Of a DNA stretch of 64,000 nt, positions 30,273 to 38,693 are shown piece after piece. How positions within the stretch are numbered: the stretch's first letter is position 1; each line of letters opens with the position of its first letter. A program made the translations under genes and the position numbers. Source of the stretch: Antrihabitans spumae (GTDB lineage: Bacteria; Actinomycetota; Actinomycetes; Mycobacteriales; Mycobacteriaceae); assembly GCF_043944905.1 (NCBI RefSeq), contig NZ_JBIMSN010000008.1:62001-126000 (forward strand). The letters run 5' to 3'. Below the pieces are notes generated by a model that had not been told where the DNA came from, did no database searches, and saw only the letters and a list, made by a program, of their open reading frames with translations.

Positions 30273-31724
30273 ATGAGATCTGCAATACGGTGCGCGATTG
30301 CAGGATTGGCGGTTGTACTCGGGGTGGTGGCCTGTACGTCGAGCTCCGACGAGGAGCCGAAGCAGGGCGCGCAAGTCGCGAGCGCGGTGCAGATCGACGC
30401 GTTGATGGCCCACCTGGAGAATCTGGACCGCATCGCGAAGGACAACGACGGCAACCGCGCAGCGGGCAAGCCCGGATACGACGCGAGCGTCGCCTACGTC
30501 ACAGACAAATTGAAGGAAAAGGGCTTCGAGGTCTCGACGCCCGAGTTCGAGATCAACACCTTCGATCTCAAATCCGAAAGCCTGACGGTAGGCGATCAGC
30601 AGGTGAAGGTCGCAACGTTCGGCTACTCGCCCGGTACGGACAAAGCTGGACTCGTGACGCGGGTCCTCGAGGTACCTGTCGACGACACACCCGGCTGCGA
30701 GGCCTCCGACTACGACAACCTCGATGTGACGGGCGCGATCGTGATCGTGCGACGTGGTATCTGCCCGTTCGCGGCCAAACAACAGATCGCGGCCGAGCGC
30801 GGAGCAGCGGCCCTGCTGGTCGCGTTCGTCGGCGAGCAGGTCGGCGGCGGCACGCTCGGCAGTCGTGATGTCGCGAAGATCCCGACCGCAGGTATCGGCG
30901 TCGGCGACGTCCCTGCACTCGTCGCACCCGGCGCGAACGTGAAGCTACTCATCGACGCCGATGCCACAACGTTCACGACTCGCAACATCATCGCGCAGAC
31001 CAAGACGGGATCCGCAGACAACGTCGTCATGGTCGGTGCGCACCTCGACAGCGTCCCGGATGGGCCTGGTATCAACGACAACGGTTCGGGCTCGGCTGCA
31101 ATTCTCGAGACGGCGCTGCAAATGGGCAGCGAGCCCGACGTGCAGAACGCCGTGCGGTTCGCCTGGTGGGGTGGCGAGGAACTCGGCCTGCTCGGTTCGA
31201 CGGATTATGTGTCGAAGCTCAGCAGTGACGAACGCCTGAAGATCGCTCTTTATCTCAACTACGACATGATCGCCTCGCCGAACCCTGCCTACCTGACCTA
31301 CGACGGCGACGACTCCGACAAGACCGGCGAACCTGCCGGGCCGGACGGGTCCGCGGCGATCGAGCGGATGCTGAACGCCTACCTGCTCAATCAGGGGATA
31401 ACTCCGGAGGGCACCGACTTCGACGGCCGCTCCGACTACGGGCCGTTCATCGAGCACAAGATCCCGTCGGGCGGCATCTTCACCGGCGCAGAAGACAAGA
31501 TGTCGGCCGACCAGGCGCAGAAGTGGGGTGGGGAGGCCGACGAGCCTTTCGACGCGAACTATCACGCGTCCGGCGATACGCTGGCAAACATCGATCGTGA
31601 CGCTTTTGCCCGAAACGGTGCCGCCGTCGCGTACAGCGTCGAGACCTACGCGCAGTCCATCGACGGGCCCAACGGCGTACCAAGCAGAGCAGACCGTGAG
31701 GCGGCTCGAGGCGATGAGAAGTGA
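30273..31724 (+). CDS. Secreted lipoprotein M28 family aminopeptidase (LpqL-like)
   Basis: The 483-residue protein starts with a lipoprotein signal peptide ending in LGVVAC (Cys at about 21). It carries a protease-associated domain at about residues 125-225 and a C-terminal M28 zinc peptidase domain. Metal and catalytic residues are visible in GAHLDSV, INDNGSG, WWGGEELGLLGS, NYDMIAS and NYHASGD. It should be anchored outside the cytoplasmic membrane and release N-terminal amino acids from peptides. Position after thiG and sequence type match M. tuberculosis LpqL (Rv0418). A GGGAGGGG ribosome site precedes the ATG. Confidence 0.9.
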   Translation: MRSAIRCAIAGLAVVLGVVACTSSSDEEPKQGAQVASAVQIDALMAHLENLDRIAKDNDGNRAAGKPGYDASVAYVTDKLKEKGFEVSTPEFEINTFDLKSESLTVGDQQVKVATFGYSPGTDKAGLVTRVLEVPVDDTPGCEASDYDNLDVTGAIVIVRRGICPFAAKQQIAAERGAAALLVAFVGEQVGGGTLGSRDVAKIPTAGIGVGDVPALVAPGANVKLLIDADATTFTTRNIIAQTKTGSADNVVMVGAHLDSVPDGPGINDNGSGSAAILETALQMGSEPDVQNAVRFAWWGGEELGLLGSTDYVSKLSSDERLKIALYLNYDMIASPNPAYLTYDGDDSDKTGEPAGPDGSAAIERMLNAYLLNQGITPEGTDFDGRSDYGPFIEHKIPSGGIFTGAEDKMSADQAQKWGGEADEPFDANYHASGDTLANIDRDAFARNGAAVAYSVETYAQSIDGPNGVPSRADREAARGDEK

Positions 31725-31761
31725 GAGGCTGCACGGCACAGAGCTGAGCTACGCTCGATCC

Positions 31762-32628
31762 GTGACAGACCGGCCCGACAGCACTCGCGACGAGCGGCCG
31801 GTCGAGTCCAACAAAGCTGGCTCCGGACGCAGCGATCGACGTAGGCCTGCGTTTGCCGAATGGTTACACGCAGCGAATCGTGGCACGCAGGTCATCGACG
31901 CCGTCCGTCGCGTTCGGGTGCTGCTGCCAGGCGACCCGGCGTTCGGTGACCCGCTTTCCACGTCCGGGCCCGGTAGCGCGCGAGCGGTCGCTCGGGCAGC
32001 AGAACGTTTCGCCGGCGACGAACCTCGCGCTGCACGCGAAATCGGTCTCGGTGCGCTTCAGGTTTGGCAGGCGGCGTTGGAACGTGTCGGCCGAGGCAAG
32101 GGCAGCCGAGAGGTGACGGTTGTGTTCACCGACCTGGTCGGTTTCTCCAGCTGGTCGCTCGGCGCAGGCGACGAAGCCACACTCGAACTGTTGCGCAAGG
32201 TTGCCAAGGCGATCGAGCCCCCGATCGTCGATCGTGGCGGTCACGTCGTCAAGCGGATGGGCGACGGCCTGATGGCAGTGTTTCCGTCCGCGGACAAGGC
32301 GATCCAAGCGGTCGTCGCTGCCAAGAAGAACCTCGCCGACGTCGAAGTGGCTGGATTGAGACCCGAGATGCGGGTCGGTATCCACACGGGTGCGCCGAAA
32401 GAGATCGGTGGCGACTGGCTCGGCGTCGACGTGACCATCGCCGCCCGAGTCATGGAAGCGGGTGGCAACGGCAACGTCATGATGTCTGCCGCGACGCTGC
32501 AGGCATTGCGCCCTGACACGCTGGAGGACCTCGGCTACACGGTCAAGCCGTACCGCCGCAGCTTCTTCGCAGGCCCGCTGCAGGGAGTGCCCGAGGATCT
32601 GCGGATCTTCACCCTCAAGCGCATCTGA
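31762..32628 (+). CDS. Class III adenylate/guanylate cyclase
   Basis: The 288-residue protein has an N-terminal region of about 110 residues without a recognised domain, then a class III cyclase catalytic domain. The two metal-binding aspartates lie in VVFTDLVGFSSW and VVKRMGDGLMAVF. The family segment RVGIHTGAP-GGDWLGVDVTIAARV follows. It would make cAMP (or cGMP) in the cytoplasm. The GTG start lies six bases after TACGCT, suggesting a leaderless transcript, although an in-frame ATG further upstream overlaps the peptidase gene. Its TGA stop abuts the convergent thiD stop in a TGATCA hexamer. Confidence 0.88.
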   Translation: MTDRPDSTRDERPVESNKAGSGRSDRRRPAFAEWLHAANRGTQVIDAVRRVRVLLPGDPAFGDPLSTSGPGSARAVARAAERFAGDEPRAAREIGLGALQVWQAALERVGRGKGSREVTVVFTDLVGFSSWSLGAGDEATLELLRKVAKAIEPPIVDRGGHVVKRMGDGLMAVFPSADKAIQAVVAAKKNLADVEVAGLRPEMRVGIHTGAPKEIGGDWLGVDVTIAARVMEAGGNGNVMMSAATLQALRPDTLEDLGYTVKPYRRSFFAGPLQGVPEDLRIFTLKRI

Positions 32629-33480
32629 TCAGAGTTCGTTCGTACGCAGCCGCCACAGTGGAGAGGCAGGGCCGTGGCCCGCGCCGAGGTCGTAGGACGC
32701 TGCCAGGCACCGGGTGACCCAGTCCTTGCCGAACTCGACGGCGTCCGGGACCGAGTAGCCGTTCGCAAGCGCGCAGACGATCGCCGCGCCGAGAGTGTCG
32801 CCACCACCATGGTCGTTGCCCGTGTCGATCCGTGGGCTGGTGAACTCGAGGAACTTGTCTCCGTCGAACAGTAGGTCCGTGCTGGAGGTGGACGTCCGCA
32901 GATGCCCGCCTTTCACCAGCGACCACTTGGCACCGAGCGCGAACAATGCTTCGGCTGCCTGCCGTGCCGTTCGATCGTCGACGACGTCGATTCCGGTGAT
33001 GAGCCGGACCTCGTCGAGATTCGGAGTCACCACCGTCGCGATCGGGATCAGGGTGTTCCGGACGGCATCGAGCGCTTCGGGATGCAGCAGCGGATCGCCG
33101 TGCATCGACGCACACACGGGGTCGACGAGTAGCGGGACCGGTTGGTCCTTACCGATGCCGACCTCGGTGCACACCGCAGCGACAGCTTCGATGATCGCGC
33201 TCGACGCGAGCATGCCGGTTTTCGCGGCGCCGATGCCGATGTCGCCGACCACCGAACGCACCTGTGCCGCAACGATGTCCGCCGGAATTTCGTGGAAACC
33301 GCTGACCCCGACCGAGTTCTGGACCGTCACGGCTGCGACCGCGACGCAGGCATGGACGCCGCACATCGCCATTGTCCGTGAATCCGCTTGAATGCCGGCG
33401 CCGCCACCGGAATCGGTTCCGGCGATGGTGAGCACTGGTACGGGAGTCGTGCCGTCGGGGGCGAGGGGTAACAGGTTCAC
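32629..33480 (-). CDS. thiD: Hydroxymethylpyrimidine / phosphomethylpyrimidine kinase
   Basis: The 283-residue ribokinase-fold enzyme has LTIAGTDSGGGAGIQADSRT near its start, AAKTGMLAS, LVDPVC, and TPNLDEVRLITG. The phosphate-binding region HGGGDTLGAAIV carries the catalytic Asp at the anion hole. ThiD phosphorylates HMP and HMP-P to HMP-PP for ThiE. The GTG start overlaps the thiC stop by four bases, so the pair is under the TPP riboswitch. Gene order thiC-thiD matches Rv0423c-Rv0422c. Confidence 0.92.
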   Translation of the reverse strand: MNLLPLAPDGTTPVPVLTIAGTDSGGGAGIQADSRTMAMCGVHACVAVAAVTVQNSVGVSGFHEIPADIVAAQVRSVVGDIGIGAAKTGMLASSAIIEAVAAVCTEVGIGKDQPVPLLVDPVCASMHGDPLLHPEALDAVRNTLIPIATVVTPNLDEVRLITGIDVVDDRTARQAAEALFALGAKWSLVKGGHLRTSTSSTDLLFDGDKFLEFTSPRIDTGNDHGGGDTLGAAIVCALANGYSVPDAVEFGKDWVTRCLAASYDLGAGHGPASPLWRLRTNEL

Positions 33481-35132
33481 GGTCGGGACACTACCGGCAG
33501 ATAGACCCGGCCTCCCGCGTCCGTGAATTCAGCCGACTTCGCAGCCATTACAGCTTCGATCGCGTCGACGTCTGTCAGGCCGTTACGTTCGGCGTACTCA
33601 CGGACGTCCGCGGAGATCCGCATCGAGCAGAACTTGGGACCGCACATCGAGCAGAAGTGTGCGGTCTTCGCAGGCTCGGCGGGCAATGTTTCGTCGTGGT
33701 ATTCGCGCGCAGTGTCGGGGTCGAGCGACAGTGCGAACTGATCGCGCCAGCGAAATTCGAAGCGGGCCTTGGAGAGTGCGTCGTCACGTTCCTGTGCGCG
33801 CGGATGTTGTTTGGCGAGGTCGGCTGCGTGCGCAGCGATCTTGTAGGTGATGACGCCGACCTTCACGTCATCGCGATTGGGCAGGCCAAGGTGCTCCTTG
33901 GGCGTCACGTAGCAGAGCATGGCCGTGCCTGCTTGCGCGATGATTGCCGCCCCGATCGCAGAGGTGATGTGGTCGTATGCCGGCGCGATGTCGGTGGCGA
34001 GCGGACCGAGCGTATAGAAGGGAGCCTCTTCGCACAGCTCTTCCTCCAAGCGCACGTTCTCCACGATCTTGTGCATGGGGACATGACCCGGACCTTCGAT
34101 CATTACTTGCACCCCATGTGATTTCGCGATCTTCGTGAGCTCTCCGAGAGTTCGCAGTTCCGCGAACTGGGCGGCGTCGTTGGCGTCTGCGATCGATCCG
34201 GGTCGGAGGCCGTCGCCGAGGGAGAACGTCACGTCGTACTCTCGCAAGATTCGGCACAGATCGTGGAAGTGGGTGTACAGGAACGATTCTCGATGGTGAG
34301 CAAGGCACCACGCGGCCATGATCGACCCGCCGCGGGAGACGATTCCCGTTACTCGCTTGGCAGTGAGAGGTATGTAGCGCAACAGCACGCCGGCATGAAC
34401 CGTCATGTAGTCGACACCCTGCTCACATTGCTCGATCACAGTGTCGCGGTAGATCTCCCACGTGAGGGCAGCTGGATCGCCGTTGCATTTCTCGAGTGCT
34501 TGGTAGATCGGAACGGTGCCGACCGGCACGGGGGAGTTGCGCATGATCCATTCGCGGGTTTCGTGAATGTTCTTGCCGGTCGACAGGTCCATGATGGTGT
34601 CGGCGCCCCATCGGGTAGCCCACACCATCTTGTCCACTTCGTCGGAGATCGACGACGTGACAGCCGAGTTGCCGATGTTGGCATTGACCTTCACTGCGAA
34701 ACGCTTGCCGATGATCATCGGTTCGCACTCGGGGTGGCGATGGTTCGCCGGTATCACCGCGCGTCCGGCAGCGACCTCGTCGCGTACCAGTTCTGGTGAA
34801 AGTCCCTCTCGCGCAGCGCAGAAGTGCATCTCATCGGTGATTGTGCCCGCGCGGGCCCAGCTGAGCTGCGTCGCGGCGCCGTCGATCGGTTCCGATTTCG
34901 TCCAATGGTTGCGCAGTTTCGGAAGCCCGGCAGTGACGTCGATGTCGACGTTCGTATCCGTGTATGGACCCGAGGTGTCGTAGAGATCGTGATGATCCCC
35001 GTTGGTCAGGTGGACGCGACGGATCGGGATTGCCAAGCCCGCGCTGTGTGCAACGTCGATGTAGACCTTGCTGCTGCCTTCGATCGGCCCCGTCGTGACA
35101 GAGCGATCGTTCGAGATAGAGGTGTCCCTCAT
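33477..35132 (-). CDS. thiC: Phosphomethylpyrimidine synthase
   Basis: The 551-residue radical SAM enzyme carries the C-terminal cluster motif CSMCGPKFCSM (CxxCx4C) that binds its Fe4S4 cluster. It also has KVNANIGNS, DLSTGKNIH, EGPGHVPMHKI and the N-terminal ThiC-associated segment. It rearranges aminoimidazole ribotide into HMP phosphate. The ATG is preceded by GGGAG, which belongs to the 3' end of the TPP riboswitch, so ligand binding should hide the ribosome site. Confidence 0.96.
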   Translation of the reverse strand: MRDTSISNDRSVTTGPIEGSSKVYIDVAHSAGLAIPIRRVHLTNGDHHDLYDTSGPYTDTNVDIDVTAGLPKLRNHWTKSEPIDGAATQLSWARAGTITDEMHFCAAREGLSPELVRDEVAAGRAVIPANHRHPECEPMIIGKRFAVKVNANIGNSAVTSSISDEVDKMVWATRWGADTIMDLSTGKNIHETREWIMRNSPVPVGTVPIYQALEKCNGDPAALTWEIYRDTVIEQCEQGVDYMTVHAGVLLRYIPLTAKRVTGIVSRGGSIMAAWCLAHHRESFLYTHFHDLCRILREYDVTFSLGDGLRPGSIADANDAAQFAELRTLGELTKIAKSHGVQVMIEGPGHVPMHKIVENVRLEEELCEEAPFYTLGPLATDIAPAYDHITSAIGAAIIAQAGTAMLCYVTPKEHLGLPNRDDVKVGVITYKIAAHAADLAKQHPRAQERDDALSKARFEFRWRDQFALSLDPDTAREYHDETLPAEPAKTAHFCSMCGPKFCSMRISADVREYAERNGLTDVDAIEAVMAAKSAEFTDAGGRVYLPVVSRP

Positions 35133-35136
35133 AGCT

Positions 35137-35220
35137 TCTCCCTACGCCGGCATTATCCGGTCAGGTTCGTACGGTCGACGGCCCTAGCCGTCCTCTCAGC
35201 CCGCTGGTGCGAGCCCCCGT
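35137..35220 (-). ncRNA. TPP (THI-box) riboswitch
   Basis: On the minus strand the conserved GGGCTGAGAGG motif is followed by a variable hairpin (GGCTAGGGCC), then ACCTGACCGGATAATGCCGGCG and TAGGGAG, shown here in parts. These are the pyrimidine- and pyrophosphate-sensing elements of the TPP riboswitch. The 3' end contains the thiC ribosome site, five bases before the ATG, which points to control of translation initiation. The 5' boundary is approximate. Confidence 0.95.
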
Positions 35221-35396
35221 GGATGTGTAGTTGTCGCCGCGCGTTTCGGCCCGACGGTGTCGACCGTAACGCAGACGTTTCATCCAGTCGATGACAAGTC
35301 CCGCTCCGCACTGTTGAATAGTGGCGTGCATCACAGCGTCAACGTTGTCGCGGGTGGGGATCGATCGGCTCGACAAGTTGATGGTGGAGGCTTTAC

Positions 35397-35726
35397 ATGC
35401 TGTCGGATGCAATCACTACGGAAATCGTGGTCAACGCCGCGCAGAGCCGTTTCGAGCTGTGGCTCAATGGCGATTTGGTCGGCATCATGGGGTTCTACGA
35501 GAGCGAACTGACCAAGGGCGGGCGTGCGGGCAGACCGCTGATCGTGTCGTTTATGCACACCGTGATCACCGAGGATTTCGGCCATCGCGGTCTTGCCGGT
35601 GTGCTCGTTCGTGGCGCGCTCGATCATGCAAGGGTCTACGGCTGGAAGGTTCGTCCTGTGTGCACCTACGTCCAGCGGTTCGTTGCAGACAACCCGGAGT
35701 ATCGCGAGGTTGCCGTTCCGCTCTGA
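35397..35726 (+). CDS. GNAT-like N-acetyltransferase (YidJ/Gtn-type), short
   Basis: The 109-residue protein has the compact GNAT fold of PF14542-type proteins. FELWLNGDLVGIMGF forms the first strands, IVSFMHTVITEDFGHRGLAGVLVRGALDHA carries the acetyl-CoA-binding GHRGLA loop, and VRPVCTYVQRFVADNPEY is the C-terminal family signature. The substrate is unknown. A GTGGAGG ribosome site precedes the ATG. A large stem-loop starts immediately after its stop codon. Confidence 0.82.
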   Translation: MLSDAITTEIVVNAAQSRFELWLNGDLVGIMGFYESELTKGGRAGRPLIVSFMHTVITEDFGHRGLAGVLVRGALDHARVYGWKVRPVCTYVQRFVADNPEYREVAVPL

Positions 35727-35793
35727 CCGAACGCCGAGTGCATAGAAATGCAGGCAGCTGACGGCGAATCTGCCTGCACAACTATGCGTTCGG
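35727..35793 (+). terminator. Large multi-segment stem-loop directly after the acetyltransferase stop codon
   Basis: Three paired segments nest: CCGAAC with GTTCGG, GCATAG with CTATGC, and GCAGGCAG with CTGCCTGC, around a 12-base loop. A seven-base bulge and one four-by-four internal loop separate the helices. The first base follows the TGA. There is no U-tract. It most likely terminates transcription or protects the 3' end, but its internal-loop design is richer than a simple terminator. Confidence 0.65.
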
Positions 35794-35922
35794 AGACAGT
35801 GACAAGTAGCGATCGGCCGATGCTGATCGCGAGGCCGAGAGGGTCGCAGTCGGGTAGTCGCTTCGGGGTAGAGGATGGACCGGGTGACGACAATGTGACC
35901 GGCATACGCCAGAATCGGACAA

Positions 35923-36366
35923 ATGGACCAGCAGGCTCTTGGGGAAGCAGCAGAGTTGTACTTGTCGCTCGGTCGGATAACCCGGGCATTGCGCCGATCC
36001 GGTGACGCCGGATCACTCAGTCCCGGAGTTGCTTCCGCGCTGGCAACGCTTACTCGAAGTGGGCCGGCCAGGCTCGGTGACCTCGCCGCTGCAGAACGGG
36101 TGACGCCACCGACGATGTCGCGGATCGTTACCGCGCTCGAGAAGTCCGGTTACGTTGTGCGACAGGCCGATCCCGACGACGGCCGCGCCTCGCTCCTGCA
36201 GGCGACCGACAGTGGCGAAGCGCTGGTCAACGGCTTGACGTCGTCCCGTATTCAGAACTTCGCAGTTGCTCTGGAGCGATTGGACAAGTCGCAGCGAGCG
36301 GCGCTGATGGCTGGGATGTCCGCACTCGAAGAGGCTCTCCTCGAGCCACTGGAACCCGCGCAATAG
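35923..36366 (+). CDS. MarR family transcriptional regulator
   Basis: The 147-residue protein has the winged helix-turn-helix of the MarR family. LSPGVASALATLTRSGPARLGDLA leads into the recognition helix region VTPPTMSRIVTALEKSGYV, and the wing RQADPDDGRASLLQAT has the conserved D-D-R. MarR proteins bind DNA as dimers and often respond to small phenolic or oxidative signals. No target gene is divergent from it, so its regulon is unclear. It is convergent with xthA, 21 bases apart. Confidence 0.88.
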   Translation: MDQQALGEAAELYLSLGRITRALRRSGDAGSLSPGVASALATLTRSGPARLGDLAAAERVTPPTMSRIVTALEKSGYVVRQADPDDGRASLLQATDSGEALVNGLTSSRIQNFAVALERLDKSQRAALMAGMSALEEALLEPLEPAQ

Positions 36367-36387
36367 CTCAGCTGTTAGAAAACCCGG

Positions 36388-37203
36388 CTATTCGAATTCG
36401 ACGACAACGGGTGCGTGATCGCTTGCCCCGGTGCCTTTGCGTTCCTCGCGGTCGATCAGCGCTGCCGTCGCTCGTGCTGCCAACGCGGGCGAGGCGAGCA
36501 CGAAGTCGATCTTCATACCTTCCTTGCGAGGGAATCGCAGCCGCGTGTAATCCCAGTAGGTGAACACGCCGGGACCAGGCGCGTAGGGACGGACGACGTC
36601 ACTGAAGCCGGTGGTCACGAAGGCGTCGAACGCCGCGCGTTCCTGCGGCGTCGTGTGGGTCTTGTCGGCGAAGTATTCGACGGACCAGACGTCGTCGTCG
36701 GTCGGCGCGATGTTCCAGTCGCCGACCAGTGCGATCTGAGCGGCAGGGTCGTCGGCGAGCCACTTCTCGGCGTTGTCGTGCAGGCGCGCAAGCCAATCGA
36801 GCTTGTACTCGAAGTGTGGATCGGTCACTGCCCGACCGTTGGGGACGTACAGGCTCCACACCCGGACACCACCGCAGGTCGCGGCGATTGCGCGCGAGTC
36901 GACGACCGGTTCGGCGAACAGGGTGTCGGCCGCGTCCCGATCGAAGCCGGGTTGGCCGTCGAACGCGATCTGGACGTCTTCTAGACCGACGCGTGACGCG
37001 ATCGCAACGCCGTTCCACTGATTGATCCCGGCATGAGCGACCTCGTAGCCTGCCGCGTCGAATCGGTCATAGGGAAACTGGTCGTCGCGGCATTTGGTTT
37101 CCTGCAGCGCGAGGACGTCGATATCGGACCGGTCCAGCCAATCGACGACGCGATCCAGTCGAGAGCGAACGGAGTTGACGTTCCACGTAGCGAGTCTGAG
37201 CAC
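36388..37203 (-). CDS. xthA: Exodeoxyribonuclease III
   Basis: The 271-residue enzyme of the EEP superfamily starts LRLATWNVNSVRSRL. It has the catalytic Glu in LALQETKC, the metal-site VGDWNIAP, and the C-terminal Asp-His pair in ASDHAPVVVEF. It acts as AP endonuclease and 3'-5' exonuclease in base excision repair. M. tuberculosis Rv0427c is the positional counterpart. The ATG start is directly supported by the family N-terminus. Confidence 0.93.
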   Translation of the reverse strand: MLRLATWNVNSVRSRLDRVVDWLDRSDIDVLALQETKCRDDQFPYDRFDAAGYEVAHAGINQWNGVAIASRVGLEDVQIAFDGQPGFDRDAADTLFAEPVVDSRAIAATCGGVRVWSLYVPNGRAVTDPHFEYKLDWLARLHDNAEKWLADDPAAQIALVGDWNIAPTDDDVWSVEYFADKTHTTPQERAAFDAFVTTGFSDVVRPYAPGPGVFTYWDYTRLRFPRKEGMKIDFVLASPALAARATAALIDREERKGTGASDHAPVVVEFE

Positions 37204-37245
37204 TCAGGGATCTTGTCAGTTGCGACGCTCGGGCGCAGCAGCGAT

Positions 37246-37518
37246 TCACGCTGCAGATCGGTCGGCGACGATCTGCAGGCCGAGTTCACGAAGTGCGGCG
37301 TCGTGGCTCGTTGCGGTTCCATCGTCGAGTCGACGCAACAGCGTCGACGACAGGTCGAGTAGGCAGTAGAGCAGATCTCGGGCATCGCCGACTTCGCCCT
37401 CGAGAACGTACTGCCGGGCAATCGATGCTGCTTCGGACGCGCCGCCTGGTCCGTAGGCAGCGGTGAGGACTGCCATCGCAGGTGCCATCGCGGGGTCGTA
37501 CTCGGTGTGCATGTTCAC
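37246..37518 (-). CDS. Hypothetical protein
   Basis: The 90-residue helical protein (ASEAASIARQYVLEGEVG, DLLYCLLDLSSTLLRRL) is acidic overall and has no signal peptide. I do not recognise a family. The GTG start is supported by GAGGA five bases upstream; an ATG two codons later and a longer open frame upstream also exist. It lies just upstream of xthA on the same strand, 42 bases away, and may be co-transcribed with it. Confidence 0.6.
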   Translation of the reverse strand: MNMHTEYDPAMAPAMAVLTAAYGPGGASEAASIARQYVLEGEVGDARDLLYCLLDLSSTLLRRLDDGTATSHDAALRELGLQIVADRSAA

Positions 37519-37539
37519 GAGATCCTCTGGAGTTGCCCG

Positions 37540-37585
37540 GTAGTCAGTAGAACAACGCACCGGGTCCGGGGTGCGTGTCGACTAC
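37540..37585. promoter_or_regulatory. Nested hairpin in a divergent intergenic region
   Basis: ACGCACC pairs with GGTGCGT over eight bases, and outside this GTAGTC pairs with GACTAC. The structure lies 22 bases upstream of the small hypothetical gene on the minus strand and 165 bases upstream of the dehalogenase-like gene. It could be part of a leader or a regulator site. Confidence 0.45.
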
Positions 37586-37693
37586 CTGTAGCTGAGCAAG
37601 GTGGTCTAACAGAATGTCGTCGGCGACGCGCCGATAGTTACTTGTCTGTGGCTCGCGGCACACCGACGCCAGTCCCGAGCCGAAACCTATTAC

Positions 37694-37720
37694 TTGAAAA
37701 CATAAAGTGCGCTTTAATAT
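37694..37720 (+). promoter_or_regulatory. Candidate promoter of the dehalogenase-like gene
   Basis: TTGAAA and TAATAT are separated by 15 bases in a strikingly AT-rich stretch 30 bases upstream of the start codon. The hexamers are near the housekeeping consensus but the spacing is two bases short. Confidence 0.35.
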
Positions 37721-37749
37721 ATCAACTACGGTAAACGGGAGGGGCAGTT

Positions 37750-38625
37750 ATGACGACAGCAACGAGGCCTACGTGGGTCGACGACGGCGTGTTTCCGTTC
37801 GAGAGTCGTTTCGTCGACATCGACGGGAACACAGTGCACTACGTGGACGAAGGCTCGGGTCCGACGCTGCTGTTTCTCCACGGCAACCCGACGTGGTCGT
37901 TCGTGTATCGCGACGTGATCTCTTCCTTGCACAACGAGTTTCGCTGTGTGGCAGTCGACTATCCCGGGTACGGGCTGTCGACGCCCGCCCCTGGCTACCG
38001 GCAGCTGCCCGAAGACCACAGCCGGGTGATCGCAGCATTCGTCGACGCCCTCGCGTTGAGCGATGTCACGCTCGTTGTTCACGACTGGGGTGGTCCCATC
38101 GGCCTCGCCGCCGTCGAGCAGCGGCCCGGAGCCTTCACCGGGCTGGTTCTGGCCAACACCTGGGCGTGGCCGATCGGAGCAATCCAGGTAGAAATTGCCA
38201 GTCGCGTGCTTGGCGGACCGCTCGGACGTCTGCTGACCAGCCAGTTCAATCTGTTCGTCAACGCGATGATCCCGGCCGGTCACAAATTGCGGAAACTAAG
38301 CGACGACGAGATGAACCACTACCGAAACGCCCTCGGCGGCAACAAGCGCCGCGAAGCGTCGGCCATTCTGCCCCGGCAGATCACGGCCGGTCGGGCGTTC
38401 CTCGCCGACGTGGAGGCGGGGCTTGCCGACCTTGCCTCTCTTCCGACGCTCATCGTGTGGGGCGACGGCGATATCGCATTCGGATCCAAAGAGCTACGGC
38501 GTTGGCAGCAATTGTTTCCCGATCACCGAACCGAAATCATCGAAGGCGCAGGCCACTTCGTGCAGTCCGACGCGCCGGAGCGGTTCGCGGGGGCGATACG
38601 CGAATGGCTCACAGTCGACCGCTGA
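37750..38625 (+). CDS. Alpha/beta hydrolase, probable haloalkane dehalogenase
   Basis: The 291-residue hydrolase has LLFLHGNPTWSFVYRD, the nucleophile elbow VVHDWGGPIGLAA with Asp followed by Trp, an acid candidate in IVWGDGDIAF, and the catalytic His in GAGHFVQSDAPE. Asp as nucleophile, the Trp next to it and the HGNP Asn are typical of haloalkane dehalogenases, which hydrolyse carbon-halogen bonds. An epoxide hydrolase is less likely because the cap tyrosines are not evident. A strong GGGAGGGG ribosome site precedes the ATG. The stop codon lies within a 14-base tandem repeat. Confidence 0.8.
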   Translation: MTTATRPTWVDDGVFPFESRFVDIDGNTVHYVDEGSGPTLLFLHGNPTWSFVYRDVISSLHNEFRCVAVDYPGYGLSTPAPGYRQLPEDHSRVIAAFVDALALSDVTLVVHDWGGPIGLAAVEQRPGAFTGLVLANTWAWPIGAIQVEIASRVLGGPLGRLLTSQFNLFVNAMIPAGHKLRKLSDDEMNHYRNALGGNKRREASAILPRQITAGRAFLADVEAGLADLASLPTLIVWGDGDIAFGSKELRRWQQLFPDHRTEIIEGAGHFVQSDAPERFAGAIREWLTVDR

Positions 38626-38686
38626 AAGCGGACGACTGAAAGCTGACCACTGAAAGCTGACCGCTGAAAGTCGACCGCTTGATGCC
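38617..38686. repeat. 14-bp tandem repeat, about four and a half units
   Basis: Units of the form GACCGCTGAAAGCT follow each other, with substitutions at a few positions; the fifth unit matches only in its first half. The array begins in the last codons of the dehalogenase-like gene, supplies its TGA stop, and ends just before the stop of the convergent lipoprotein gene. Copy-number change here could alter neither protein much, so it may be neutral. Confidence 0.85.
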
Positions 38687-38693
38687 CGCAGCG

